The notes beneath the pieces were generated by a model. The model saw nothing but the letters and a program-made list of their open reading frames with translations, did no database searches and was not told the DNA's origin. The translations under genes and the position numbers were made by a program. A stretch of DNA of 64,000 nt from Rallus limicola (taxonomy: Eukaryota > Chordata > Aves > Gruiformes > Rallidae). This document shows positions 14,711 to 29,173 of the stretch, piece by piece. The DNA is taken from positions 34,831,646 through 34,895,645 of the forward strand of contig JAKCOZ010000001.1 in NCBI GenBank assembly GCA_022605955.1. The letters run 5' to 3'. Each line of letters opens with the position of its first letter. Positions within the stretch are counted from its first letter, which is position 1.

Positions 14711-15200
14711 ATTGAATCACAAGACGGTTTGGGTTGGGAGGGACCTTATAGATCATCTAGTTTGAACTCCCTGCCATGGGCAGGGACACCCTCCACTAAA
14801 CTAGGTTGCCCAAAGCCTCAGGGTTGAACACTTCCTGTGAGGGGGCATCCACAACCTCCCTGGGCAACCTCTTCCAGTGCCTCACCACCCTCAGAGTAAA
14901 GAATTTCTTCCTTATATCTCATCTAAATCAACCCTCCTTCAGCTTAGGGCCATTACTCCTTATCCTGTCACTACATGCCTTTGTAAAATGTCCCTCTCTA
15001 TCTTTCCCGTAGGGCCCCCTCAGGTACTGGAAGGCTGCTATAAGGTCTCCCAAGAGCCTTCTCTTCTCCACACTGAACATGTTCAACTATCTCAGCCTGT
15101 CTTCATAGGAGAGGTGATCCAGCCCACTGATCATCTCTGATCATTTTCATGGTCCTCCTCTGGACTTGCTCCAACAGCCCCATGTGGCTTGAAAGTGGTC
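14711..15200 (-). mobile_element. CR1 LINE, 3' portion, minus strand
   Basis: The + strand reads as the reverse complement of a CR1 3' end. It starts with an ATTGAATCACAAG hairpin-tail relic, then GGGTTGGGAGGGACCTTAT (14740-14758), CTGGGCAACCTCTTCCAGTG near 14860, the CCTTCAGCTTAGGGCCATTA block near 14937, and CTGGACTTGCTCCAACAGCC near 15161. These are the standard landmarks of chicken repeat 1 and correspond to the C-terminal part of ORF2 and the 3' UTR. The two ORFs of 68 and 87 codons here are antisense readings of the element, not genes. The copy is 5'-truncated, as is normal for CR1, and moderately diverged. Confidence 0.93.
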
Positions 15201-18200
15201 AAAACTGTGCTAACTTTTCTAAAACAAGAATATGTACTTTTCTTGTGTTGTATTTTTAATGAAGGGGGAATAATTAGCTGCTTCTAAATAAAAATGTGAG
15301 GTTTGAATCTTCAATAACCTCTGAGGAAGATTAATCAGTATCTTAAACACATCTGTCTACTGCTTTATAAATAGAATATAGGTGTTATGGAGTGTCAAAT
15401 ATGGTTCTTCTCACAAGGAAAAAGAATTACCTAGATGAATATCATTTGAACCAATTAAAAAGCTCTTTTCACAAAAAAAACTTTTTTGCACTTTGCAGTT
15501 CCCCTTGCTATGTGACGGTCACTGTTATTCCAATAAAAGTGCTAAGTACATTCTCATAAGTCTCCTTCAATTCTGAGAGTTTTGTTGTGTTTAGTAGTAA
15601 ATCACTGAAGTACAAAGAAATGAAAATGAAAGAACAGAGAAAAGTAGAGGGGGGAAAAGTATTTAAAAGAAAAACCTATTTTAGACAATACACACAACTT
15701 GAAAGCTTCAAATAGAACTTTGCCTCAGGCTGCAGAATAGCCTTTGCAGGAGCTGGCTTCCACACCAATAATTCTTCATCTTCCTTGATCCATACGAAAG
15801 ACCATTAAGCAATGTGGTGCGTCGTATCTGCTCTCCGGACCCACACTTTGAACTTTCTGTGAACAGGGCCATTACTGGAAGGTCTTAAGTGTATCCATTC
15901 AGGGCCCATTTGTCCTGGTCCACATTTTTTTACTATAAAAAATGTTACTGTTGTCCATTTCCATCATTCATCCAATACCGAACCCACTCCAGAAAGCACA
16001 TTATAGATCAAAAAAGAACTTGAAGGACTAGTATATTTTTTACTTAGCTTTTACGTCCTCAGAGATTTCTGTCTCTCTAACGTGCAGGTGCTACCCAAAG
16101 AAAAAGGGGAGAGGAGAAGATTTTGCTCTACCTTCTCTTTTCTACCTTTTCCAAAGACAAAAGGAGAAGATTCATAAATGCAATAATGAGAAAGGAAAGA
16201 TTTTGGTCTACAACATGACAAAGAACAAGCATGATGCCACAGAAGGACTCTAAGAAAATGTTGTGTGAGCTGGGGCTGTAGATTGGGGAGATCTGAGCTG
16301 GACTGAAAGAGAAGAAAGATTTTTATCTAGTTTCATTTATTCTGAAGAAAACAAACACCAATCAAATTACAACATGGGAGAGTATATAGGAAAAACCAAC
16401 TCAGCTGAATAAAATGCATAAATGAGTAAACCTCAGAAAATTGTAACGAACACACACTGATTAGGGGGTACTATGTACATGGTACAGTGAAACACAGTAC
16501 AGATTTTAGAAAATAAAGTTGAAAAAACCCACACAAATAAACACCACACCAAAAAAAAACCCAAATGAGTAAAGAGTTTGAAACATTTCTAGGCCTGCTT
16601 GATCTCTGGTCTCTACCCTGGGTCTCTTTCCACTGCTTCTCCTTTTCTCCTGCTCCTTGTCTCCCTTTGTCTATTCTTCCAGAAAAAAATGAGACATTAA
16701 AAGTGCCTTCTTAAGTTACCAGGATATAAGCACTATATAAATTTTTCACGTGCATCTCCACTTTGAAATGCTGAGTTTATTCATCCAAGGAAAAAGCCAC
16801 TAGGTAAAACTTGCAAGAAAAAAAAAGTAAATTTTCATATAAGGATAGTTAGCAAATAATTTACAGTAGAAGCCACTCATCTGAAACTGGTATTAAAGAT
16901 TTAAAAACAATACATTCATATAAAAGTTATATGCTCTGTTTACTGTTAATTCTGTAAATGTAATACAATCTTTTTACAAATATCTATTGCGATTTCTTTT
17001 TCATAGATGCAGGAATATCTGTAATTGTTAAACTTCTTTATTTTTTTCTGAGAACATTAAAAGAAATTAAGTTTTTTAGATTTCATATTAAGATCATCAG
17101 CATGACTTTGATAATCAAACCAACTAGCCACACATTTAACTGGTTTGGAGTTTAAAGACTTCTAAACAACCTATTTCTGGGCAACAGCACGCAAAGGAAG
17201 AAAGGGAAGGCCAATTAGCGATCCCCTAAGGACCTATTTCTTGACCACTTTTGCTATTCAACAACAGTGGTTAAATGAACATGGCAATGGGCAGGTTGTG
17301 AGAACTTGTCTGAGGCAACTAAAACATTTATTTCAAAACAATTTTTAAGCTTATTTCAAAAATGAGGTAACTAAAGAAGTGCTTTCCTTTAACACTGTAT
17401 TGTCTCTCATGGTAAGATTCTTGTTTATATTCCACGTACAAATTGAAACCCTGATTTTTAATGAAAATTATTCTTTCATACAGATTTGTTATTTAACTAT
17501 TTACAAGATAAACAAGCACATTTTACCATTTCACAGCAATTCAAATTATATTCCTAAGAAAGGTTTTAAAAACAACAGGTCACTTAGCAATTCTCTCCAC
17601 CACTTAACCAAAAGCCCCATAATAATACTGTAAAATGTTATCAATTAATATTAATTAACTATGCATGATATTGCTAACACACATAATCTGTACCACCCAA
17701 GGCATTCTTTTTTCCATCCAAGAGTAATGTTAGATATTGTAAGAGCTACATAATACGTTTTTGCATGGAGAAATGCATAACAATTGCGTGACTAAGGTGA
17801 GAACAGCCTTATAAATCTACCATTTCCTTACTGAAATCTCTTCCTCAGAATCTACTTTTAAAGTGGCAGGAAAAACTGTCCTTCAAAACTCGCTCTGTTT
17901 GTGAAGAAAAACATTTGTGACTGCTATTTATTTTCTTTTAGTCTGTTTTACTTAAATTTGCCCTTAACTTTTCCCCCCAAACACTTGAAAATTCTATGTG
18001 CACATACTTTCATCAAGGTTGATTAATTCAGACAGTCTTCTATGGACAGGTAATCTTGGTCATTTTATTTGATCTGTTTGCCCAGCTTCGTGTATACTGA
18101 TGTCAGCTGGGACAAGGAGAAGTTTCCAAATGGCTGATAGAGAATCAACTAGTACTGATAAGTCAATCACTTTACAGCTGTAAATACAGATTTTAGTACA

Positions 18201-21200
18201 GTTCGTGTCTCACCACTGAAGTATATGATGTAATTTTTATAAAAGAAGAAAGATATTACCTGTCTATAACAGTGGAAAAAGCACAACATAAAAACTAGAT
18301 AATACTTCTGGGCAGGGGGTGCTGAGGTAAGCATACCTTGGCTTGAGCCAGCAATGTCACTTCGGAAAAATGTCATTTCCACAGATATATGGAAAAATAC
18401 AGTGAGGAAAAAGCAAGAAAGGACGCTTGAAAAGAAAGAGAAGATTTTAAAATGTGCAGTACAAAGGGAAAATTGAAGTATGAAGCCTGAATTTTATCTT
18501 CCTTTCACTAGTCATTATAGCCATTTCTGAAATAATTTCAAATAATCCTGTACATAATATTTCTTAAATAAGTAACAATTTTTGACACAGGATGTAACAA
18601 TTCAAATACTATTATCAGATTACAGCTGTATTAGGATGCTACGCCTGTCACTACATTGCAAATCTGCCTTCTCCTGGAAAAGGGCATGCTCAAGGAAAAC
18701 CTTTTGTAGGTGTATTGTCACAAGATTTCACTTTCTGTTCCCATTGCTACTGTTCTTAGCAGCAAATCATTCTTGGCATTCATAAGATATTTCTAAAAGC
18801 ATTCCACTCTAGTAAAAATACCTTGAAATACATAAAATGTCTTTAGATTTGGTGAGTCTTTGATTCTGCATTTCCAGTGCCAAGAAAATGCAGCCATTAC
18901 TACAAAGACATGAGGATTAGAGTTGTAGAACCATATGCTGTGCTGAAGAGGATGCAGCAGTATTTGGAGACCTATTTTACATGCCACGAGGCAGGTGTGA
19001 GGACCCATGAAGCACAAGGCTGGGTACAGGCTGAGCTAAGGAACCAAAACAGGAATTTCTTACAATGAAATCAAAGATGTCAGAAAAATGTGGAAAAAAA
19101 ACCCCATTTCACTCCTTTATTTTATCCACGTAGAAAGAAAAAGGAAACTAATTTGGAAATGCTTTCTTACCTACTTTTTTTTTCTAATTTACATCTTAAT
19201 GCACATGTGGTACTGAACCAAGGTTTTGTTTAGCTTGGAAATTGCTTAACATGTTCAGAAATTTAGGGAATTACAGCTAGTGAAAGATATATCAACTAGC
19301 AATCATGCCGGTCATATATATACAGTCTGGCACTGTAAACTGCTTCTCAAAGCTGAGACCTTGCATTCTGGCTAGTCAGGAATGGGTAATACCTGTAAAA
19401 AAATTAGCAAAGGTAGAAAGTAGATGCTCTTTGCTCTAAAACACACATTACATTGAACATCTTCATTAAAGCACTTCAGTTTGTCTATCACAGTACTACC
19501 AGTCACACTGAAGTAGGTCTAATACACTCCCTTGCCTGAAAACGATCAAAAACATTTAGATTTTCATTTATTTTCATTTCAACCTAGAAATGAAAATCAT
19601 CCAGTATTTCTTTTTTAAAGTTCAAAAGCCTAAGTCAATAATAAATATAGCACACAATAACACGGATTATATTTAGTGAAAAGAAATGAGAAATTAAGTC
19701 TTTGGAGATTCCACGGAGGTAAATTTATAGCCAGAATTAAAATGAAAGAAAAACACCCAAGCATGGCATGTTGTATACAAGTATACAGACAGACATTGTA
19801 GCTTCTTCCTAGAAACACATTCTCATTATTTCTACCTACCCTATCAACTGTAGGCATTTAATGGAATGTTTCCCCTATGAAGGTTCACAAGTCTAAGCAA
19901 GCAGGACATTTCTTATCTAGGTCTACATGTCAGTAAGTATTTGGCCGTCATATAATGCTAATACTCCCATTAAGGAAAGAAAGAATTATTGATTTTGAAG
20001 TTATCTAATATTTAGGTACCATTAAAATTAAAAGCATCTATTAGTTTTTTGACCTGTTAGAAGTTTTTGAGAGTTTCTAGAGACCTTGTATGCAACTTTA
20101 CCTTCCACTTTGCTACTGCAGTACTAGAGCTTCTGAAAACAGCATTTTCTCTACCCACACTCTATTCTGTTCTTCACTGCAACTCAGAAAGCTAAGACAA
20201 ATAATATCAGAAAAAGTCTTTTGATAAGAGACTTTAGTCCTGGAGGAGGTTACTACAACTGCAGGGACACGGGCTATCTTTTGAAGGGAAGCAGCTTGCT
20301 AGCACACCCTGACACAGCATGTTCTCTGACCACACTGGGAAAAAAAAAAAGGAAACACTAAATATCAAAGTAGGGACTACAGCAGAGAAGGAAAAGATAC
20401 AAAATCTAGTGAAAATTATATTTATGCCTCTGTAACCTAAAATAAGTGCATCCAATGCACACAGAAATGTGTGTTTGACATTAGTTACCAACTCCACAAA
20501 ACTAGCTTTACTTTCTATTTATTGGTATTGTCATAATATGAGAAATAAATACCATTTGTTAGGAAAGCAGCCGTTACACAAAATTAACAGACATATTCCG
20601 CTTCAGGGCATGAATACAAGAAAATTGTCAGACATTAATAATGTAGACAGAGCATTTTCCTGGGAAAATGAGGATCCAATGGAACAACAGATAAATCACA
20701 CCCAACTGCTCACTGTTTGTTGTTTCACAATCTGTTGTATTTTATCGAATATGACTAGTACAAGTCTGTTACAGCCATAAAAAAACATTAGCGGAAATTA
20801 ATATGTAAATTACTGTAGTGCTTGTGTGGGATGCCATTTCATTAATTTGAATTCACTGACATGACTGTGTAATCTAAATTTATGAGTTTTTCAACTGCCT
20901 CTCCATGGAGAATTTTGCATTTATTGAATTTTGCTTTAGAAGTATTTTATGCATTAAATAATATTTGCATGGCAGTAATATACCTGAGTGACTTGGATTA
21001 TATATAGATATCTAATGTATATTAAAAATTTTATCTATATTTACATCCACACACACCAGGCATTATGCCTGTGAGAAATCATATAACCTACAGTGCAAAA
21101 AAATACATGTATCTCTCTCCTTTTAAAAAGCAATGAAAACAAATTACTGGGACAGGTAACAGAAAGCAGTTTTTGAAGTTCTCAGTAAATACTGTTCATA

Positions 21201-21862
21201 ATTATTTGTTAAAACAAATGCAAATCTTCTTATTATTAATGTAAGGTGTTCAGGATGCATAAAACTTCTTGTGTCACCCATCAGATTTGAAGAAGAAAAA
21301 GAACAGTTAAAAAACACCTATATTTGAACAAGAAGCTTTATCAGTAGACTGAGCAGCTTGAAGGTTAAAGCTGCAACATAAACTTTTGCAAAAAGACAAG
21401 AAGAAAATACATCCAAATTCTTTATCATTCAACACATTTTTTTAATAACATCTGGACACCAGGGTTGTAAATGTTTTGCATAATCTTGCTTTAAGATTCA
21501 AGTAACCAAGTAACATACTATCAAAATGGTTCTGAACCAAAATGTGAAAATACAATGCTTACTTTCTGAAGAAAACACGGAAAATACTACATAAAAGAAA
21601 TAAAACTTATTTAAAAGACAGCAAAACATTTACTCAATTATGGAGATTTAATTTTTAAAGTCTGAAAACTTCAGGGTTAAAAAATATTTCTGTAGTTGAA
21701 ATGATTTATTTTTACTTATTGACAGCATCGTAAAGCCTTCTTTTCCCACTGTGATTCTAGATATTTTGACATCACCTATTTTCCAGTAGGACACACTACT
21801 GGGTTAATTATCTTGCAAATATGCAATTATCTTAACATTACTATGACTCATGAAAGTATGTA

Positions 21863-21897
21863 TCTAGGGGTGTCTGTGGTGCAGTTTTACCCCTAGA
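21863..21897. repeat. Short inverted repeat (9-bp arms)
   Basis: TCTAGGGGT at 21863-21871 is perfectly complementary to ACCCCTAGA at 21889-21897 across a 17-nt loop. No gene or transcript is known nearby, so a function is not supported; it could be chance. Confidence 0.6.
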
Positions 21898-22338
21898 CAC
21901 TTCAGTCTTTTTTCACACTGAGGCTTGTATCCATACACAAAATGGTTTTTGTATATCACCTGGCCTTTGAATGTAGAAACTCACTTTGGAACGGGCCTTT
22001 TGGGGGTGAGGCCAGGGAGGATTTGGTATCAGATTTGTGTAATCAAGACACAGCGAGGAATGTATTTCCAGCCAGCAGTTAATGTTCCGCAATTGTCAAG
22101 TCCTCCTGTCAGCATCCCCCACAGCTCTGCTGACTACCACAAACACCGGTCTGCTCCAAGGTCACTCTGATTCGATGTCACCTCATATTGAACATGCTCA
22201 GACACAATTAGCATTTTAAAATCATCTTGCAGGGAATTCTGATATCTGTGTCGTTTTACTTATAATTGATTACTAGGTAATTATACTCTGGGAATTGGTA
22301 TGATCTTATCAATCAGAAGCTTGAAATAGTTTGGATGG

Positions 22339-22377
22339 CAAAGAAGCATACACAAGCATGACACAAAGAAGCATACA
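22339..22377. repeat. 14-bp direct repeat, 25-bp spacing
   Basis: CAAAGAAGCATACA occurs at 22339-22352 and again at 22364-22377. It looks like a local slippage duplication; a third, degenerate match (ACAAAGATGCA) follows at once. No functional role can be read from it. Confidence 0.75.
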
Positions 22378-22668
22378 AAGATGCAAGTGTCTGTTAGATG
22401 AAGTGGCTACAGTTCATTTCTTGCTATCAATTACATGGAGATAGCATTTTCATACACTTTATTCCACTGATTTGCTACTAAAGGAATTTTTTTTTCTGTT
22501 TTCATTTTTCTTTATATTCAAATTGAGGTAAAGATAGGTTTTATAGTTAAAATATTCTCTCTTTCTTGCCTCCTAAACTGTTTCCACTTACTTGCCACTT
22601 AGGAAGCTAGCTATTTCATGGTCAAGGGTGCAGAGTCTTAAAACAAAATGCTCTATTTTCTCATACAG

Positions 22669-22738
22669 AACACACATGTAAGCTAAACAGCCATTACATG
22701 CCCACAGACCTGCACTAAGATGTAATTTATAAGAGCAG
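22669..22738 (+). other. Weak candidate non-coding exon (70 bp)
   Basis: A pyrimidine-rich acceptor-like sequence ending TTTTCTCATACAG precedes 22669, and a donor-like GCAG|GTAAGAAC follows 22738. All three frames are closed by stops, so it cannot be an internal coding exon. In 64 kb such pairings are expected by chance. Confidence 0.12.
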
Positions 22739-24559
22739 GTAAGAACTACAACAGAAGTCTGTGTTTTGACTTCATCTTGGCATTAAAATAGGTCTTCTGT
22801 TCCCCTGGGTAACTGAAGGATAGAGTCCTAGCCTCCAGTTGTTCTGAGACTGAAACCTCTTCATGTCTTTAACTACCATCTTCTATCGTAAATTTTGCAA
22901 AACACAGCAAGCAATTGTCAGGAGACACACATTCCTCAGCAGCACTCAACCTTCTTACCAGATACCTCTTCCTACATTCAAGTCTTCCACAGAAATATTT
23001 CCTTTCTGCTATCTCATGTTAAACTGTTCTTTCCTCCTATCTGCAAACAGAACAATTGATTTCACAGACCAAAAAAGGAAAGGGGAAAGATTCAACTCTT
23101 CAAATGAACAGAGGAACATCAATGCTATTGCTGTACCTCATGGAAAAAGAACTGTCACAGAAATCAGTGCAGAAATTTTAAAGACCCAGTTGTCATGGAT
23201 CTTGCAAAACCATCTTCTCTGAATTTCTGTAAGCATTGTCTGTTATGGATATGCAAGGACAAGTATTTTTCTACTGAAAAATGACAAGGCTTTCTCCTGG
23301 AAAATAAACAAACACACACATCCTAGTCTCAATCAGAACACAGCTAAAAAGACACCTCAAACATAAAAATCTGCTAAACCTTCCCAATGCACTGTTCAGG
23401 CTTTGGCTAGTCATACCACTGACTAGCACTTCATTTCTAGGCTGTTCAATTGCTGATAGCCAATACCAATCAGAGTTATTAAGAGAGCAGATATCAAAAG
23501 TCATTGCTGAGGACCAATCATGGTGGGTATTGGCTGCTGTGACTCTAAGATGCTTTCCAAGTAGACCTCTGGAAAGTGGCATCTTAACTCTTGCTGCCAT
23601 AGATTCATGTTTTCAGTCTCCAGCATGGATACCTTGGTACAGGTCAATAACAGAATGGAGTTATTGCAGTGAAAAGTGATGAAGTAGAGGGACATTTAAT
23701 TTCAGCTCTTTCTCGAGTACCTGTATCATCCTCATTCTGTAGTCAGCACACAATTTTGCTCTTGGCAATCTCTATATACTATCTATTTAAACTAAAAAAG
23801 AAAAACATGTTAAAGTTTCTATAATTGTCTGAAACACACTTCAAAAGTTATTCTTGTTACCAGAAAACAGAGAGATGAGGAAACAAAATAAAATCAGTCC
23901 TAGGAATTACTTATTTTGCCCATGTCTCACTCTTTCTGTCTCAGTTGGAATCTTACAATGTGAAGAGCTAAAAAAGCTAATCTTTCAGATACACAAGTCT
24001 ATCTTCATATCTGATCCCTCTCCTCCTAAGCTCATTTTTTGCCTGCTGAGTTAAGAACCACAGCTAATGACTTTATAGATTTTCATCAGAGGGAGAAAAA
24101 GTTGTGGTGATGGCTGGTTTTGCTCATGACTTCATCACTCATTCTTCTGCTGAAATCAACAAAAATATGTGATATTATGATTATAAACTGCAACAACAAG
24201 CAATTGACTTCACCTGCTATCAGATCTTAACAGAGACTCTGCATCATGCTTCACATTGACAATGACATCAAATCCTATCCTTAACAACTCCTAGAAAAAC
24301 TATACAATCCGTACTGTCACTCACAGACCCATCATATTTGAAAACCATGAGGAAGGAAATCCTACCACACTTGTATTGCATGAAAGAGAATACTCTCACT
24401 GAAAAATTCGTAGAATTCACAGAAACCATCACCGAGCCTCCAATTGCTCAACAGTTAAATTTTCTGGGAAATACAACAGATTTCTTACACCAAAGAAAAG
24501 TAAAACCACTACTTTGGCCAATCATGCAACAGCACTTCATGGGCTAACTTCAGTAAGAA

Positions 24560-25090
24560 CAAGGCCTAAACATCTTCAGATTTCCTGCCTAAACATAAAT
24601 TCATTCCCTTCTCACCCATAACTACTTCACTTGCCAACACTGACTGATCCACAGCATGCCAGTTTACAGATGAGACACTAAATGAAGCACCATTTTATTA
24701 TTCACACAAAATACGCAGAAAAAAATTGTTTTCTGAACTCCCTCAAATTTCTATGAGAAGATTCAATAATCATTACTTCTCCATCAAACTGAAATCAAAT
24801 ACCCCTACAGCAGTATCAATTTCTTAGCCACTGTACTCAACATAAAGAAAACCTACAAGCTACTATCCATAAAACATGTGCAAACTATCATATCCATCAT
24901 TATAAGACCAGGTGCTTCTTGAAACACCCCAAGAAAGCTATAAAATACAATAAGTACTCAGACAACACTAACATTCATTGCGTATCGTACTCTAACAATG
25001 CCCAGCTCAGCAATCTCAAAACCTTAACTACATAAATGCACCACTCCAGAGAGTGGTCAAATCCTTCACTGAGTCTTCTAAACCTCTCAG
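24560..25090. other. Strand-asymmetric, G-poor segment
   Basis: The + strand here is rich in A and C and very low in G: about 27 G in the 300 bases 24601-24900 by hand count, roughly 9 percent, with C clearly commoner. No long ORF accompanies it on either strand. Such skew can mark an old transposable element or a transcribed strand, but I recognise no family. Confidence 0.45.
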
Positions 25091-26025
25091 TTCTGACTCT
25101 GACAGAGAATCATCTGGGTTTTCTGGGTCTGAGAGCTAAAACATGAGCTCCTAAGGATGCTACAAAAACACAGCAGAGAATACTAGGATTCTGATGCTTT
25201 ATAATTCTCACTCATCCCTATCACAGTGCTTTGTATTCATCTCTATGTCCCTGCCTGAAAGGACTTAATTAACTCTTGTTTCTTCTCTGGATAATATCCT
25301 TTCTCCCTCCTCCACCCCTGCTCCTCAGATATCCACTCTTTTTTTTCTTTTAAACTAGGCAGGTCAGTAAACAGGTTAAACTTGTAACAACTTACAGTTG
25401 CACTTCAAGACCTCTCCTGCTATTTCAGACTTAAAGAGGCTCACGGGCTCAAAAGGAGGTCTATTTTCCAGTTATTACAATTAGTCTGGGACATTACCAC
25501 CGCCTTACAAAACCTGTAAAGCTTTTATTCTTAGAAAATCATAGTTACAATGCTATGAGTCCATTAAAGTATTTGTTGTTAGCATGAAGACTTTTAAGTG
25601 CTAATGTCTAGGGAGATAAATAAAATAAAACCATGCAGGGCTTCAAGAAGCCTGATTATAATGTTCTTTTGTCTACAGCAGAAAAAAAGTATTTCTACAC
25701 TGCACATAAAATTAAGATAATTATCTAGCAGTTTAATTTAAGGAAGAACATACAGGCCTCTTACTGCAGCAAGAGAAGCAATTATTTTTGTGGTAAGTTA
25801 AATATTAGATTTGGAATGTTTTCAAACTAAGCATAATAATGTTTTAGCAGCAGTTTACACTAAAAAGATTCAAGCAGTGTCCTTTTATGCATCTGCAAAT
25901 TTAAATTTTAATATGCTAAACCTTCACAGGTATCTCAGTATAGAACAGATGTTAACCAGTGTTTAACAGGTATAGTAAGTATAAAAAGATCTTTATTACC
26001 AGCAATGCAATTATTAGGTACAATA

Positions 26026-26047
26026 TATATATGTATATACATATATA
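26026..26047. repeat. 22-bp perfect AT-rich palindrome
   Basis: The sequence is self-complementary around a GTATATAC core. It lies in alternating AT sequence, where palindromes arise easily by TA-repeat expansion. Confidence 0.8.
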
Positions 26048-28274
26048 AAAGCATATAAATTACACGGTATAGAAGTACAAAAAGCACTCTATATACTGAT
26101 TCAGTTAGAGGGATACTGCTTTTCTGAAGTGTGACCTGTAACTGGTTTCAGCACTTGCTTTCATTAATCCAGAGACACTGCCAGTATAGTAACAAACTAT
26201 TGAGATTAGCATGTTAATAATGTTTGTAGTTTTGCATAAGACTATTAAAGTCACATTGTATTTACTTTATTATGCAAGCAAACAATGTTTCTTATACTTT
26301 CATAATTTTAATTCGATTGTTTACAAGGGCAGAACCAATTAAAAAACAAGCTTACTAAAACATCCAGAGATCTAAACCATGCAAGAAATTCCAAAATAGA
26401 CAGGCCATACTACTTATAACTGAATACTACTATGAGATATCTTACCTACACACCCACCACATCCTTTGAAATAATCTTTTCCCCCCCCCCAAAAAAAATA
26501 AGCACGTTACTTCAGCCGTATGATAGCTCTGTCTGTATGCAGTGCTTGTGCACGGAGTGTTTTGTAAAGTGCTACAAAATTTTCATTTAAATATACAAAA
26601 CCTACACAGAGTTTAGAAAACATACTTTTTTACACTTAACACTAACAAGTATAGATGATTTGAAGTGGAGAAATTGAGAGATCTAATATAAGAATACCTC
26701 CTCACATAAACTGTTAATTGCTTAGTCCAGAATACATTTAATGAAGTAAAAAAGCTTTAGTTACTTCAGATAATTTAGTCATCAGTTCCTAGACAGCATC
26801 CCTTCCCCTTTTACTTTCCATGTTTTGGACATAACAGTTATCTTCAGGATGATAACTTAGCATATTGTTCAAAACCCCAACCTTGGAAAGCTATAGCAGA
26901 TAAGTTTTAGTGGAGAGGCATCAGATTGATTTTTATGTTCATTTGATTTAAAACAAAAAAAAAATCCTGAAGTTACTATTTTCAAAGTCCTTGTTATGCC
27001 TTCCAGAATTCTTCACAGGCCATTAAATCTATAATGTGGATTACTGCCTCTGGGTATTAAAAGCAAACTATAAAAAAATGCTATTTTATTTACCAAGGTA
27101 GAACCCACACTAATTTTCTTCAACAAAGATTTCACAAGATTTTAGTATGTCATTTTAATATTTTTTAAATAGCTAGATTATCCTGACAAACCTAACAGCC
27201 CAGAGACAGCCATCACACTCCAGCACTTCAATAATAATCCATGAAATGAAACATACTGATTCAATGGAATACAACTCATTATGGTCTGTTAAATTCAACA
27301 GAGGGAAAATACAGAGAGAGAGAGAGAAATACAGCAGAAATGGCCTAAAAAGAAGGATAATGTTGGTACACAAATTTTCAAAGGAAAGGTACAAAGAGAT
27401 TATCTAGAAATGGAGCTACTCTAGTAAATGAGGCTTTCCAAAGCAAAAGTAAACAGACTGATCTGCTAAAATACTTAGAAAAACTACTGTGGGGCGGGGT
27501 TTGAAACGGTTCTGTGCAGCTTTGGAAAATCTAATTGTTCTCACACATGCTTTCATTCTGCTCAATCTCACAGTGTCTTCTACCTGAAACAAGCCCATCT
27601 GGCAGATGGACAGTCTCAAACATTACCAACCATGTAACTGCAAATCTCTTACACACCTCTGCACCTATGTCAAAGTGGCCAGGTTTAGCAACTTGCACCA
27701 CAAGCTATTAAACCACAACTTACCTTACTCTTGGGAAAATAAAGGGATTTCATTAAAACAGTTTAGTATGCAGATTTTTTGGAAGAAAGATGAGTTCCAG
27801 GTTGTTTGGGTTTAAGATTTACAGAATAGATACAAAGTAATTTCCAGTGATAAGACCTGAGTAAAGACTGGACTTAAACCCATCAAAGTTGCCACAGCAG
27901 AAGTGTACATTACAAACTGTTGTTTCTGAGAGCAACACAGACTCACAGCTGCTATTTAAGGCTCTATCATTCTCCAAAAATTCCCTACTTGCTCTCTTCC
28001 AATTACACATAGTGTCTACCCATCATCATACCTCACACAGCCTTCACACTGCCCTTCTCTTCTTTGTAAATAAGTAGCAGTTCTTTTGCATATCTCAAAA
28101 TAGTTTCTTGGCAGAGATTACAACAAGGCAGTGGTAGCATGGATCCTGAAATTCTAAATGATTTCACAGGATATAAAATGTTCATCTGAAATTCAGCTTT
28201 TAACCATTAGATTTATGATGAATATTTGAATCTAGCCACATTCAGCTCTTAGTCACAATATATTTACCAAGTTT

Positions 28275-28294
28275 AAAAAAAAAAAAAAAAAAAA
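28275..28294. repeat. Poly-A homopolymer (20 A)
   Basis: An uninterrupted run of 20 A on the + strand. No recognised retroposed sequence adjoins it. Confidence 0.9.
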
Positions 28295-29173
28295 TTTGCT
28301 CTTCCAAGATAAATATTCTTCCAGCAGCATTATTTTAATATTGCCAGGGAGAAAGCTGATTTCTCTAAGAATTTCTATCCATATTTTATACATTACTCAA
28401 GACTAATTAACCTCATGCAACCATACTCAATTTAATTAGATTACACATTTCAAAAAGCTTCTATCAGGGACCACATGCTTCTAATGTGGTTTGTTGGGCT
28501 GTTTTTTTTTAAGGTGGTCTACAAATGAAAGCATGATTTCTAGGTATTTTATTAATTATGGCAATACTGTATTACAAAACATTATACATTTTCAAACAAA
28601 GGTTTACTAAGTATGTGAATTTAAAAGCATTTTTCTCAGTAAATAGAAAATTATAATACAAAACTCAGGCAGTTTTCAATGGGAATAAAATTAAGGTAAT
28701 ATACCATTCTTAAATATATTTCCTCTATCATCCGAAAAGATAGTTGGTAGACATTATTCAAGTACTGATCAATACCCCAAAGACAAAAACTGTTGGATTT
28801 TCTCATTTCTTAGTCACTTTTTCCAGAGAATTTCACATGAGTGTATCAAAGCAAGCTAAAGCTTAAATAAAACCCTTTATGTTATTTTAAAACACTGTAT
28901 TTATATCTAAAATATTCCAAAATGTTTTTAAACTTTATTTTCCCAATGTATTTCATTCATTAAGAAAAGATTCTTATTTTTAGTAGAGAAAGATAAAGTA
29001 AAGAAAAAAAAAAAGTTGAGAGGAAACGGCAGGACAATTTCTTTAACGATAAGGAATATTCAGATTCTTTTTTTCATAATATTGAACATGATCACTTCTT
29101 TCAGGCAGTTCCTGGCTAGAGGAAGAAAAAGAATTGCAGGAACTATTTTGAAAGGCTTTCCAGGCAGAACTTC

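Larger units (their letters stand above)
15200..24560. other. AT-rich non-coding stretch, no gene seen
   Basis: No recognisable gene or mobile element. A patch with somewhat higher GC at about 15720-15930 may be an old unidentified insertion; its frames are interrupted. Pyrimidine-rich sequence lies near 16610-16680. A 9-bp inverted repeat sits at 21863-21897. A 14-bp perfect direct repeat occurs at 22339-22352 and 22364-22377. ORFs at 20469-20780 (103 codons) and 22863-23222 (119 codons) show no domain or repeat pattern I recognise and are most simply chance. Confidence 0.5.

Noticed and set aside
20469..20780. A 103-codon plus-strand ORF
   Set aside because: Composition matches its non-coding surroundings and no family is recognised.
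22863..23222. A 119-codon plus-strand ORF as a single-exon gene
   Set aside because: No recognised domain, signal peptide or repeat pattern, no promoter-like context, and a length reachable by chance in 64 kb on six frames.
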